Source of the DNA: Bombyx mori
Taxonomy: Eukaryota > Arthropoda > Insecta > Lepidoptera > Bombycidae
Length of the DNA stretch: 64,000 bases
Reading direction: 5' to 3'
Assembly (NCBI RefSeq): GCF_030269925.1
Contig: NC_085119.1
Location: forward strand, 11,815,001-11,879,000
This document shows positions 53,505-64,000 of this stretch, piece after piece (positions within the stretch are counted from its first letter, which is position 1; every line of letters starts with the position of its first letter). The notes beneath the pieces were generated by a model. That model ran no database searches and was not told the origin of the DNA. It saw only the letters and a program-made list of their open reading frames with translations. The translations under genes and the position numbers were made by a program.

Positions 53505-54150
53505 TAACTAATTAATTTTATAACTTTCCCCTAATATCCAGACCATCAGGATTTTAAAATTTGAAAATAACTATTGTTAGTTCGGTTTGTTATTTAAACA
53601 TTTTTTTGTAGTTTTTTACTGTATTATTTTGGTTTATAACATTTTGAGAAAACGTTCTGTGAGAATCAGAGATTTCGGGCAATTTGTCAGACATATACAT
53701 ATGATATTAGGCTGTCCCCATATCACGACTCTACCCGAGTTTACGAAGTATTTGAGCATTTCAGAGTGGAATAGAATATTATCTGAATTTGACGTTGATT
53801 CGAGGCTCTAGTAACCATTTAATATCAACATGATCATTATTGGACTAGGTGATAATAAAAAGTATTAGGTAAGTATTAAGAGATACGTTGCCTTGCTGTC
53901 ATCTCTAACTGCTAGTCTTTCCCCTGATTTCTATCTTGAATACACTTGTATCCAGATACATCATCTGCATACTGCCATCTGGTAGAGCATTCTGAGCCAA
54001 TATAAGTTGATCTGACTTGCTTCCGATACTAAGTATACAAACGTTCTAGTTTGGAATGCGATTCAAGGTTAGTCGAAATTCGTCTGCACCATTAAACCAT
54101 TTTTTTTTATACTGACATACTTTTTTATATTACTACATATTTATTTATAT
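53505..54150. other. AT-rich non-coding stretch
   Basis: Nothing recognised. The 74-codon frame at 53587-53811 has no domain. Confidence 0.35.
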
Positions 54151-54494
54151 TAGGAGACGTCTCCTCAGAACTCCGTGGACCGCACACCGTTCCAACGTTT
54201 CGATCCTGAAAGAGCTCAACATCAAGGAGAGACATACGTCAGTCAACAGTCCAAATACGAATCCTCAAGTTTTGCGGGCACATCACTCGTAATGAGGACT
54301 CCATTGAGCGGTTGGTGGTGCAAGGCAAAGTCGAGGACAAAAGATCTCGCCGAAGATCTCAAACACGATGGAACAACCTCGTAAAATCTGTGACTCACTG
54401 CAACATAAATGATTGCTCTCACTCTGCGAAACACCGTGATACATGGCGTCGCATCGCGAGAACATCGGTATCGCAGGATCCTACTGATGCCTGA
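54151..54494 (+). pseudogene. LINE ORF2 C-terminal remnant A
   Basis: From about 54237 one frame reads QIRILKFCGHITRNEDSIER, then LVVQGKVEDKRSRRRSQTRW and DTWRRIARTSVSQDPTDA-stop (54494), the typical C-terminus of a non-LTR ORF2 (GHIxR...GKVxGKRxRGRxPxRW). The expected preceding residues (LKELNIKERHTS) are in another frame at 54211-54246, so there is a frameshift. Truncated at the 5' end. Confidence 0.75.
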
Positions 54495-54710
54495 CCACTC
54501 TGTCAGGAGTGTACGACTAGGAAGAAGAATTTATAGGCAATGTATGCGGAAGAGGGTCCAGAGGCCGAAGTACAATGCACTGGTTGGACCAGGTACGCTC
54601 TACTATCAACTTTCGTCCACGATGCCATCAGCGCAGCCGAAGATAGACAGTACTGGCGCAGGATAATCCAGGACAAAGTGATTAAAGGAGACCACGACCT
54701 CCAGCATTGA
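54495..54710 (+). pseudogene. LINE ORF2 C-terminal remnant B
   Basis: A second, different ORF2 end follows directly. One frame reads GRGSRGRSTMHWLDQVRSTI and another AEDRQYWRRIIQDKVIKG, ending DHDLQH-stop at 54708-54710. It resembles the element at 9236-9385 (DRNK...GGHDPQH) more than remnant A. At least one frameshift is present. Confidence 0.7.
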
Positions 54711-55496
54711 GAATTATCAACGCAACGAGAATTAGACAAAGCTCCTTACGTAATTTATGTTAGGTTAAGGCTTTATTAATATCTAAGGCCAAAAGGAATG
54801 TCATTCATTTTTCAAGTTTTACCATTCATTATAACGTGTTAGAAATGTAATAATAAGATAAATAAACACGATTACAAAACATGTAACGGTTTTACCATTG
54901 AAAACGAGAGTAGCACTTAAGAAAAGGACCTGATTTTGTTTGTTGCAAATATACTTAAACGTATATTTAAAAAAAGTAAACTTTAATACGTTACAATAAA
55001 AACTATTTTCGTAAAATCGTTCGCAAATACATTTTTGTTTTAGGAGTCTGGTAAAGATCTCGCAAGGAGTTCATTGAAAACGAATGCATTTCTTTCTGAA
55101 TACTCAAAGGCAGGGGAGAATTTGGTATGAGAAACAATGACTTTGTAAGGTACAATAAGTCTGGGTCTGGACTTGTACTGAATTGAGAACAACCTGAATT
55201 AAATGGAATAATATTATTAAACGCCTGGCAACAAGAGCCCTACTGGTTCTCACGAAGCTCCGAAGTCAATTTCTCCGTAGTGACTTGGAACTTGAAATAA
55301 AACCCTCTATTTCAGGGTAATCATTCAATATTGACAATTTTTTTTTGTAAATTTGCTACTTGTCTTAATATAAATAACCTTGCCAAATACCTCAAGACTT
55401 TAATTAGAAATATATTAATACCATTATACTTATACACTAGTTTTATTGCTATTATAGGAGTTCGTAAATCTCATTAAAAAAATTATTTAAATCAGT
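54711..55496. other. AT-rich non-coding stretch
   Basis: Nothing recognised. Confidence 0.35.
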
Positions 55497-55690
55497 TTTT
55501 TTTCCTACCTATGCTGATAGCCTTGAGAGGCTATTTCAGCTTCTCCTTGACGTGTAGGTGAACTCACGGGGCTCAAACCAGAGGTGTTACTAACACTGGC
55601 CCTGGCGAGAGCAGTGCTTCGTAGAATCTACCACCGGATCGGAAACGCGACCCACTGAGAAAATCCGGCGAGAAACTCAATGAGCTTTAA
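55497..55690 (-). mobile_element. Jockey-type LINE 3' UTR (BMC1-like), minus strand
   Basis: TTTTTTTTCCTACCTATGCT through AGTGCTTCGTAGAATCTACC to CGGCGAGAAACTCAATGAG. Confidence 0.8.
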
Positions 55691-55838
55691 ACCAGCGATA
55701 ATTATTCACTAAAATAGAACATCGTGAGATTTTAATGACGGCGAATAATATTTTTCGCACTCAGAAAGATTGGTAGGTAAATATTATTAACAATGATGTT
55801 TAAGACGAACTAAAATGTTAATTCAGTCCACTGTCTAC

Positions 55839-56102
55839 TTTTTTTTTTATTTTTATTTGTTTAGATGGGTGGACGAGCTCACAGCCCACCTGATGTTAAG
55901 TTGTTACTGGAGCCCATAGACATCCAGGACGTAAATGCGCCACCCACCTTGAGATACAAGTTCTAAGGTCTCAAGTATAGTAACGACGGCTGCCCCACCC
56001 TTCAAACCGAAACGCATTACTGCTTCACGGCAGAAATAGGCAGGATGGTGGTACCCACCCGCGCGGACTCACAAGAGGTCCTACCACCAGTAATTACGCA
56101 AC
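55839..56102 (-). mobile_element. Bm1 SINE, 5'-truncated, minus strand
   Basis: T-tract, TGTTTAGATGGGTGGACGAG, well-preserved body to CCACCAGTAATTACGCAA. Confidence 0.93.
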
Positions 56103-58499
56103 TTATTATTGATAAGTCTCCTGGATAGTAAAGAGTATTCGTTCCCAACGCAACCGAGGTTTTAGAACCGATATATCTGGCAACCAGCTAATACCAAGCA
56201 GTACCTATCCATCGACGACACCAAAAAGATCCGTACTTATTTCACCCACTCATTTTAATAGCAATAAACGACCATTTAAAAATAATAAAATATTTCGCGA
56301 AGCAAGAACCAATCAGCCTTATCGTGATCAATTACATCGCTATTCATAAGCTGACTCTTTCAAAAACCTGTCCACTATTATGTACACCGGAAATCGCAGT
56401 CTTTATATTTCCCCCGGCAACACGAATCGCCTAGTCTAGATGCAGTCTAAGCAAGCCAGACATTCCTTTGTGACCGTGACCTTAGCTTACTTCAAGTTGA
56501 AAGTCCCCTATTGTGCCAATTTAAGGCAACCTTTCGACTAAAGCAAAACGGAACATAAAAAAAATGTCAAATGTATGTCCATTATAATTAAACAAATTGA
56601 ATGTAATCTGAAATGTTTAGATGGCATATATGGTTTTGTCGCATATATTCATGCTGCATGTGTCAAAAAATACGTTCAGTGTTTTCAAATGGTAGGTATT
56701 ATCATAAAGTCTTAGGTTGGATACTTCACAATGAACACCATTTACGTTGTAGTATGTGTGGATTTGATAGCCTCACAGTCCCAAGACAGTAAACCATATT
56801 GTAATCGACACCAATAACGCTTTTTTTACACAACACTGTAAAATTAACTAATGCAATTTATCTAAATATTCTGATGAGTTCGTAATGTTCGGTATTGATC
56901 GATCTTTGGAAGTCACATTAACATAATATGTAATTCATAAAAATATTATAATTTAACTAAAATACATATACTGTTCTTTATATATTTGTTTCACAAGTTG
57001 CTCAAATACGTCTAATAGCAGCATACGTTTTTGCAATATAATATAGTCTGGAATGGGGAAACCCTCAATAGCTATTTCAAGACGTCTTACATTGAGATAG
57101 GTTATAGCTGTAAATTCTTAGATTCTATTCATAGCACAGCTGTTGATTGAATAAAACTTATGAGCAGGTTAGTTGTGACTTATTGTATAGCTTTGTGAAG
57201 AATTTGAAACGGAATTATGTAAGTTAAATAAATCGTATTGAAGGATTTTCAATGATATCCGAGTAGCAACAAGAACAATTCTAAATACAAAATGAATGGT
57301 TACAAGGCAAATTTCAAAACGCTTGGACAAATCTAAGAAAATATTTGCCATATAGGCGTTTTAAATCCTAATGTCCAAATACATTGTCACCTACCCACTA
57401 TTTAAACGAGAATGTAAAAGAGGATATCCTTTTGTTTTGTGAAACTTAATTAGAAAAAGGTAGGTATATAAAAATAGCTTTATAGAAAAATAGCTATATA
57501 TAGTAGGGTATCGGTAAATGGATTCCACAGCCTTAAAAACAAGGTATATAAAAATACAAAGCTTGAATTAGGAACAACAGCAATTAGTGACATCTTGTAA
57601 ACAAAATCTTGTTACAATGTAAACAGCTTCATTGTTTTGACACATTCATCCACCTTCACAACCTACTCAATGAAACCCCTTGCCGAAATTGCCCCTCATG
57701 AATGAACATGTGGCTCAGCTAAATATAGTTCACTACCAGGTTCCATCTGCCACATGTTTGCAAGATGGTGAGCCTCACCTTACGACGCGATGCCAAAAAA
57801 CACCGCAGCTACAATTACAGGATACGCAGTATTAGATTTAATTTCTAAATCTCTATGCACATCAACGAATAGCATCTTAGCTGTAAAACAAATTTATATT
57901 GATTTACGAGTAAGAAAAAATGCAAAATAGAGACAATGGTTATATGCACGCCTTAAGAAAGTCAGAGGTAAAACTTAAAATGCGCTTTGCTACCTTCGGC
58001 TGCACAGGCGTTAGTTTTACAGTTCAAAGTTTCTTCAATATGTGACAATTAATCATTTGAAAATGTATCTATTATTCCAATGATTTGGAGCTCAAGTTTT
58101 TATCTTTCAACTTTTCTCTTAGTAGAGTATTTTCCAATATTTTATTTTTAAAACTAAATTCGCCGTGTATAATTAAAATGTATTAAAAAAAACGTAACGG
58201 CTTACCTTTATATTTTATCTACAATATAGTGTTGCTACTGATGACCGTTTTAAATTATCAATGAACATGAGGTTCGAAACCATGGTTATTTTAAAAATAA
58301 AAGATATTCATACAAAGCTTAGTTAATATTATTTATTTTATTTGACAATCGTCAATGACAGATACAAGAACTACCCTAACGGCAATTACACCTACTCATC
58401 GACACCAAATCAAAAAGATAAGATAAAACAAAATTTCAATGGTATTTTACGCGCTTTCTCATTTACGTGCAATTCAGTTTCATTCATCATTCAGAAGAA
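56103..58499. other. AT-rich non-coding stretch
   Basis: No gene or clear repeat; a Bm1-like word (TTTACGTTGTAG) near 56740 is too short to call. Confidence 0.4.
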
Positions 58500-58690
58500 T
58501 TAGCTAGATATTTAGAGCTTCATAATCATCACCATCATCATCATCAGCCTATAGCAGTCCACTGCTGCCAATTGCATGCCACTGAGTAGGATCCTCGGCT
58601 TTTCTCATACAGATTTTCTCAGGATGAGAGAAGGCGAGGATTCAGAGATTACTCTTTTGCAAATAAACGCACTGCTCACCCCAGCTTACA
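58500..58690 (-). mobile_element. LINE or SINE 3' end with (ATC)n tail, minus strand (tentative)
   Basis: ATCACCATCATCATCATCAG followed by CCTATAGCAGTCCACTGCTG, GCATGCCACTGAGTAGGATC and CTCGGCTTTTCTCATACAG. This is a phrase I know as a common dispersed repeat in Lepidoptera, with a trinucleotide tail. The family is not certain. Confidence 0.5.
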
Positions 58691-59454
58691 AATTATTATA
58701 AATTACCATTATTAATAACAGTGCAATAATTAATAACAGATAATTATTAATAAAAAACAACTACGCTTTTATACGCATGAAAGATCTTCCACTTTTTTTA
58801 GCGTAATTGAATAATTTACTAGCTTAACTTATTAATTTATTGACATGTATATTTCAAGAGATTAATAATACTAACGTAGACAATATCTTGATACACAATA
58901 TTTGCAACGAAATAAATAATGTGTGACGTCAGCTGCCGCGACTTTTTCAACACACTGATCCGTTATTCCAAAAATACCAAACAAGTTTAAAGCCAGAGCG
59001 CTAAACTAACGCCGCGCTATGACGCGCGCTAATTACGCGTTCTGTTTGACGAAGCCTTTAATATGGCTGATTTTGTAGGAAACAGGTCTGTATTATTGAG
59101 CGCTGACCAAGATTTATTACGATTACAAAATCTATTAATGCTTTGGGGTACACTTACGAACCCATGTAGTCCCATCTGTAAACATAGCCTTCGCATTTAA
59201 GATACTCTTGATTTAATTGTTACTTTTACTAGCGATTTAAGGGCTTAATAACGCTGAAACCATTCCTGTACCGCCATATCATAAACCCGTTTTGGCTGTG
59301 AAATAATAGCAGGACTTCTTGAAAAGAACAAGGTATACGACTGGGGAATAATTAAGGAATTGGAAAAGACTTTAAATAAAGATTGATAATACTGGTACTA
59401 GATATAATGAAGATTATAATATCTAGAAGGTATATCTATCGCATAGGTGAATTC
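58691..59454. other. AT-rich non-coding stretch
   Basis: Nothing recognised. Confidence 0.35.
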
Positions 59455-59605
59455 TGGCCATTTCTGCCTTGAACCACAACCATTGTACCACCGGTAGCTA
59501 CCTTTTGGCTTTGATACCTAAATCTTGTCTAAAGGTGAGAAGCTCTGGTATCCACTTAATATCACATGGGCTATGGGCTCATCAAATTAACTAACAATAG
59601 CAAAT
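59455..59605 (+). mobile_element. Bm1 SINE, very old remnant
   Basis: CCATTTCTGCCTTGAACC, GAAGCTCTGGTATCCACTTAA, TCACATGGGCTATGGGCTCAT: ordered but strongly diverged Bm1 3' half. The better copy at 59691 follows directly. Confidence 0.5.
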
Positions 59606-59690
59606 AGAAGTTTTAAGAATATTTAGCTCTGAAAACTGATATATTGTGTATATGACGTTCTATGTATGGATGCACCACCACATTCTTCTG

Positions 59691-60132
59691 AAGTCGTCGT
59701 GGTCTAAACGACAAGACGCCTGGTGCATTCGGATGTAGCTATGCATCGGTGCTCAAATCCCGTTGGCAGGTACCAATTTTTCCAATGAGATACGTATTTA
59801 ACAAATGGTCACGATTGACTTCCACGGTGAAGGAATAACATCGTGTAATAAAATTCAAACCCGCAAAATTATAATTTGCGTAATTACTGGTGGTAGGACC
59901 TCTTGTGAGTCCGCACATGTAGGTACCACCACCCTGCCTATTTCTGCTGTGAAGCAGTAACGCGTTTTTGGTTTGAAGGATGGGGCAGGTGTTGTACTGT
60001 CAAAACTGAGACCTTACAACTCATGTCTCAAGGTAGGTGGCGGCATTTACGTTGTAGATGTATATGGGGCTCAGTAACCACCTAACATCAGGTGGGCCAT
60101 GAGCTCGTCCGCCCATCTATGCAATAAAAAAA
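59691..60132 (+). mobile_element. Bm1 SINE, full-length, plus strand
   Basis: Head AAGTCGTCGTGGTCTAAACG with a B-box-like GTGCTCAAATCCCG, the TTCCACGGTGAAGGAATAAC block, the complete body, and TATGCAATAAAAAAAT at the end. About 440 bp, the expected full length. Confidence 0.93.
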
Positions 60133-61194
60133 TCAAAAAATTTAGTGAAGCTACTATACAACCCCTCGAGGCTTCTAATGTGGATAAGCCAAAAAAAAGA
60201 AAGATGAACCACATTCCAAAAAGCTTACCAGCATACTGTTTGCTACGTCTAGTACAATGACGCTGTTTTCGTATTGTATTCCAGAAACATTTCACACAAT
60301 AATCCGTTTTACTGCTACTTTCGATTTTACGTCATCTACTGATTTCCGATATATTACGTCACAATATAATTGCAAAATTAAAGCAAAATAGTCTTAAGCC
60401 CACTCATCATAAAGCGTAGCTGTTAGTTTTTGTACCCGAACGGATAACAATGGTCATAACTGACGCGTGCCGTTACAATAAAAGGTAGATTGTGCAGCTG
60501 ACGTGGGCGAACGCACACAAACACACTATAAACAGAAATAAAGATCAATAGATATACTTTATAGGAAACAGATATAACATTGAAATCAGTTATTAGGTGT
60601 GCGTACATTTATATGAAACAAGCGTATACATGTGTGTGAATAACACAATTTTATGTGCACCGCTTTTGAAGAGTTCATAATAATCCTCATTAATAAACTG
60701 AATCCTCTTTAATTTATAGTGTTAGGCTAACAAAGATCGCGCAATCTCAACAGTACAATTCCGCAAAAAACTTCCATAGTCATGATCGAAGAACATTTTT
60801 AGAGAGTCCATACCATAAATTTACTTATCCAAACACTTCGCCAGCAACAAAGATAACACAGTATGAATTTTATATGACATGATTACGATTTTATGATTTT
60901 AAAACTGTATCCATGCAGGTATGTCGTGGTAGGGATATCGAGTTAGCGTCGAATACAAAGGCTCCCCGATCCGCCCTTTAGAAAGAGCATGTGTGCAACT
61001 AGTAAACGTAAGTACCCCTGTTGATCCCCCCGCGAGTCACCCCAGGTGCGCCCGCGCGGCACGCGCCATTCCTATCGTGACCGGCGCCCTGACGCCACAC
61101 AAACCTTTCGATATCCTGGATACCGTTATTTTAATCAACTACGAGATACATCGACAAGATACACCGCGACTAATATTAAACAAACAATCGTAAC
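60133..61194 (+). promoter_or_regulatory. Upstream region and presumed 5' UTR of ase
   Basis: This is where the promoter must lie, but I cannot fix a start site. Two E-boxes of the kind bound by proneural bHLH proteins are visible: GCAGCTG at 60494-60500 and CAGGTG at 61043-61048. A short ATG-initiated uORF of 11 codons (60989-61024) exists if the transcript begins upstream of it. The last 200 bp are clearly more GC-rich than the surroundings. Confidence 0.4.
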
Positions 61195-61200
61195 ATGTGA
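61195..61200 (+). promoter_or_regulatory. Start-stop uORF (ATGTGA) before ase
   Basis: An ATG with A at -3 is followed at once by TGA, 23 nt before the main ATG at 61224. Minimal start-stop elements can stall or reduce downstream initiation, so a role in damping Ase translation is possible but inferred. Confidence 0.5.
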
Positions 61201-61223
61201 AAGTTGCAATTCATTGCGCCGAA

Positions 61224-62438
61224 ATGAGCTCCATCGATATCGTAGTCTTCCGCAACGCGTCAGTCAACAAGGCCCAGATTCTTCAAGAAACCGTGAATAA
61301 TTCCTTAAACATAACGAACAACGATCCCAATCAAAATGTGAGACGTGAAATTATAGTTTTAAGAAAAAAACAAAGGATCCAACCCGCCGATACCGTGTCT
61401 GTGCCTGCACTGATGCGAACCATTGAGCCATCCTCATCAAGCGTGCTAGCGAAAAAAGCAAGATACCGAGAAAATACGAGTTCGGATGAAACTGTGCGTA
61501 CACCTACACCGCTAGCGGTCGCTCGACGGAATGCGCGGGAACGGAACAGAGTACGTCAAGTGAACGATGGATTTGCGGCTCTCCGGCGACACATACCCGA
61601 AGAAGTAGCCGCGGCGTTTGAGACGACTAACTCCAACAGAGGACCGAACAAAAAACTCAGTAAAGTGGAAACATTAAGAATGGCGGTCGAGTACATACGG
61701 AACTTGGAAAGTTTACTTAACATCGGCCATGCTGACAAAGAAAACACGTCTCGTTCCTGCATGGAATCATTCCCTTCGCCAGCATCATCGTCTCCGAGAG
61801 AAAACAGTCAAGAGAGGAGCTATTTCATGATTAGTTCGCCTGCCCTAGAAGAAGAGGAACTAGATGAAGATGAAATAGACGGACTACCTGGCTTACGTCA
61901 GCAGCAGTATGTCGACATTGCAGCCTCAGAAAATTTCCACTTAGTGTCTACGCCACATCTGTACGATGAAGAAGAAGGCCAACCTCTTACACCATCATCG
62001 GATTTACTGGTTCAAGATGAAGTAAATTCACATATCCTAGATGCACATTTTCAGTTTCCAAATTCCGCCGAACATTTCTCTGTAATACCCGAACAAAATT
62101 ACCTGAGTGAAACGGAAGTGCCAGTCAGTGAAAGTGATTTTGAAATAAAATACGCGGATTCCCTTAATCAACACATCCAACAAAGCTTCAATGAAAACAC
62201 TGATATACCTTTTGCTTTGAATCCGGATCTTATTCTTCCCGAAAACCAGTTCAAGTTCAAGGAAAGTGACAATAGTTCTTTCACGGAAAACGAAGATTTT
62301 TGTGAAGTTGAATTAAAAAAGGAACTTCCAGATATCCAAGTGACGCCCGAGGACAGAGAACAATTCGAAGAAACTCTAAAATGGTGGCAAGAGAAAACGA
62401 GACAAACCCGTCCTACGAAAACTCTTAATAAAAAATAA
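61224..62438 (+). CDS. Asense homologue (achaete-scute family bHLH), 404 aa
   Basis: A nuclear transcription factor that would pair with Daughterless-type E proteins and bind E-boxes to drive neural precursor fate. The basic region starts [15 protein letters not shown] (residues 100-114). Helix-loop-helix follows, with a loop longer than in generic bHLH proteins (about 100-165), ending [20 protein letters not shown]. The IPEEV and [17 protein letters not shown] wording matches Drosophila Asense better than Achaete or Scute. An acidic stretch ([12 protein letters not shown]) lies near 210-222. The C-terminus has [11 protein letters not shown] (W387-W388), like the conserved family C-terminal motif. 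The start is ATG 61224 with a purine at -3; in-frame codons upstream have no ATG. Single exon, as in fly asense. It is the only host gene in the window. Confidence 0.88.
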   Translation: MSSIDIVVFRNASVNKAQILQETVNNSLNITNNDPNQNVRREIIVLRKKQRIQPADTVSVPALMRTIEPSSSSVLAKKARYRENTSSDETVRTPTPLAVARRNARERNRVRQVNDGFAALRRHIPEEVAAAFETTNSNRGPNKKLSKVETLRMAVEYIRNLESLLNIGHADKENTSRSCMESFPSPASSSPRENSQERSYFMISSPALEEEELDEDEIDGLPGLRQQQYVDIAASENFHLVSTPHLYDEEEGQPLTPSSDLLVQDEVNSHILDAHFQFPNSAEHFSVIPEQNYLSETEVPVSESDFEIKYADSLNQHIQQSFNENTDIPFALNPDLILPENQFKFKESDNSSFTENEDFCEVELKKELPDIQVTPEDREQFEETLKWWQEKTRQTRPTKTLNKK

Positions 62439-62890
62439 TAATATTTATGAACAATAATTACGATAGGAAAATGTTGTAGATAAATTTACATAAGATATTT
62501 ATTTTAATTGTAATAGAATGAAACATACAGCTGTGTGTACCAAAGTGCAAGGTGTGTTGTAACGGTCAATGTTAAGCGCTTGGCAATTAATGTTAACGCT
62601 CTTGTTTACTATAGACTTTGTACATGTTTCAGTCGCGATTTGAATGTATGTAGGTAGTTCAGTGTTTTATCTAAGATCTCTAATCGCTCACTATTATTTA
62701 TTTATTTAAGTGTCTCCATGAAGTATTGTTTGTATGTAATTTAATATTATCTCGAATTTAAAGGCACCTAAAAATTTTGTAAATGATTTAGATGTCTCTA
62801 ATAAAGTGCCTTAGGATAATATGAAAATTGTGATACATTATTATTATATTACTATGTACATTGGTATGTAATAAATTTTGTAAATTTATG
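62439..62890 (+). terminator. ase 3' UTR with two polyadenylation signals
   Basis: AATAAA occurs at 62800-62805 and 62870-62875, followed by T/GT-rich sequence. The 3' UTR would be about 380-460 nt. It is AT-rich, with several TTATTTATTTA-type AU-rich words (about 62693-62706) that often mark unstable mRNA. Confidence 0.7.
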
Positions 62891-63095
62891 AAACGTTTAA
62901 TATATTATTACACTCAAAAAGGAATTATAATAACATAAAAATCTCCATTAAATCAGGCCACTAAGGACATTTTTTTTTGTATTAAACGCCCTTATGGTAA
63001 TCAGAGCAAATTATTTCGTTTCGAGGGTCTATTTCAATCGACACCGTCAGGCAACGGAGCCCGGTAACACGTATGGACACTTTCACAAAAAATTT
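62891..63095. other. AT-rich non-coding stretch
   Basis: Nothing recognised between the ase 3' end and the tandem repeat. Confidence 0.35.
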
Positions 63096-63300
63096 AATCA
63101 ACGATTTAACAGCAGTTAAACGTTGCTATCAGCAACCGAGCTTGTTTTTACCTAAATTATAAAACTATAATCAAAGATTTAACAGCAGTTAAACATTGCT
63201 AACAGCAACCGAGCTTGTTTTTACCTAAATTATAAAACTATAATCAAAGATTTAACAGCAGTTAAACATTGATATCAGCAACCAAACTTGTTTTTACCTG
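63096..63300. repeat. 73-bp tandem repeat, 2.8 copies
   Basis: Units start at about 63096, 63169 and 63242 with AATCAA(A/C)GATTTAACAGCAG. Each holds two small palindromes (TTTAACAGCAGTTAAA; TTGCTAT/ACAGCAA) and GCTTGTTTTTACCT. The third unit is a little more diverged and incomplete. Confidence 0.92.
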
Positions 63301-64000
63301 TATTATTAATCTATACAATTCGAAAATCTTATAACTTATTAAACAAACAAACATGAAAACCTTTCACATCTAAAATTTCAATTTAAATCGAATATAAACG
63401 AAACTTACAGGGTCTATTTAGGTTAATATTTTAACCGGCAGCTAGTATTTAAATGTTAAAAACCTGCCCTAGGCCCGGACCGTTAACGGTAAGCCGATAG
63501 CGGCATTATGATTGTAATGCGCCACCGTTATCCCAAATAAAAAATGCTTGAATTCAACGGAACCCCAAGTCATACGGGGTAGGGATTTAGAATTTCATAT
63601 TTATAAGCTGGATCGTTTCGATATGCTGTTACAGCAAATTTCAGATTTATTTCGTAACTCGTTTTAATAGACAGCCTACAGTTATTAATGCCGTCACTAT
63701 GAATGTATGTGATGTTGATTTAGTGAATTGTACGGTATAAGTACATATACATATAAGTTACTTTAGTACTTACATAAAACATAAACCGCGACAATAAACA
63801 TACATTTTTTGATGCTCCACTGGTTAAGTCACTCGAAATTTTAGTCTATAATACAAAGAAATGTCAGACTGCTTGGTTCTTAAATTTTTTTTCAGTAACC
63901 ACATGCACAGCTTAAGGAAGTTGTTTGTAGGAAGAATCTTAACAATTCGAATGTTGGTAAATATAAAATTCACCTATTTCTTGCTTCGTTCCGCACGACT
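63301..64000. other. AT-rich non-coding stretch to window end
   Basis: No gene or known repeat recognised. Confidence 0.4.

Noticed and set aside
61008..61013. GTAAGT, a strong 5' splice-site match upstream of ase
   Set aside because: The ase reading frame is complete in one exon and I see no matching acceptor arrangement; a 5' UTR intron cannot be excluded but is not supported.
61197..61223. Nine-codon N-terminal extension of ase starting at GTG
   Set aside because: A GTG start is not expected here; the same bases hold the ATG-TGA uORF, and the first in-frame ATG is at 61224 with good context.

Overview
The window is AT-rich insect DNA, almost certainly lepidopteran and most likely the silkworm Bombyx mori. 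The main clue is a very abundant A-tailed SINE that I recognise as Bm1. Also present are Jockey- and R1-clade non-LTR retrotransposons, Helitron-like ends of the lepidopteran kind, and one intron-less achaete-scute family gene. Apart from that gene I see no convincing host protein-coding exon in the first 61 kb. The long open frames there belong to transposons or are antisense shadows of them.

Layout. 1-10 kb: AT-rich DNA with Bm1 fragments, a (GT)n microsatellite, a degenerate terminal-inverted-repeat (TIR) element (5780-6706) holding a nested MITE (6324-6535), the 3' end of a Jockey-type LINE (7421-7850), and a LINE end with twin-priming inversion geometry (about 9130-9525). 10.0-14.5 kb: a GC-rich nest in which a 3.8-kb R1-clade LINE sits inside a minus-strand Jockey-type LINE. 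14.5-40.9 kb: mostly unique AT-rich sequence with Bm1 copies, a second A-tailed repeat family ('repeat B'), a tRNA-derived SINE, a Helitron-like element and LINE tails. 40.9-46.1 kb: a full-length 5.17-kb Jockey-clade LINE with two intact ORFs, a 28-A tail and an 11-bp target-site duplication, inserted in a Bm1. 46.9-48.5 kb: another Bm1 split by a 1.1-kb R1-clade fragment with an 8-bp duplication. 48.5-60.1 kb: more Bm1 copies, tandem LINE 3' ends, a 304-bp Helitron-like element and two LINE ORF2 C-termini. 61.2-62.9 kb: the asense (ase) homologue with two polyadenylation signals. A 73-bp tandem triplicate follows at 63.1-63.3 kb.

How it fits together. The only host gene is ase, a bHLH proneural transcription factor. 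The large gene-poor stretch upstream could hold its regulatory DNA, but I cannot point to a proven enhancer. The rest is a record of transposition. At least six nested insertions can be ordered in time. Several copies keep junction signatures (target-site duplications, foldback junctions, twin-priming inversion) that show how they were made. I found no CRISPR array, operon, rRNA or canonical tRNA gene. The most unusual signals are two palindromic foldback junctions in the R1-clade copy, the intact Jockey element with tandem repeats in its 5' leader, the 50-bp-TIR MITE, and a minimal ATG-TGA upstream ORF just before the ase start codon.
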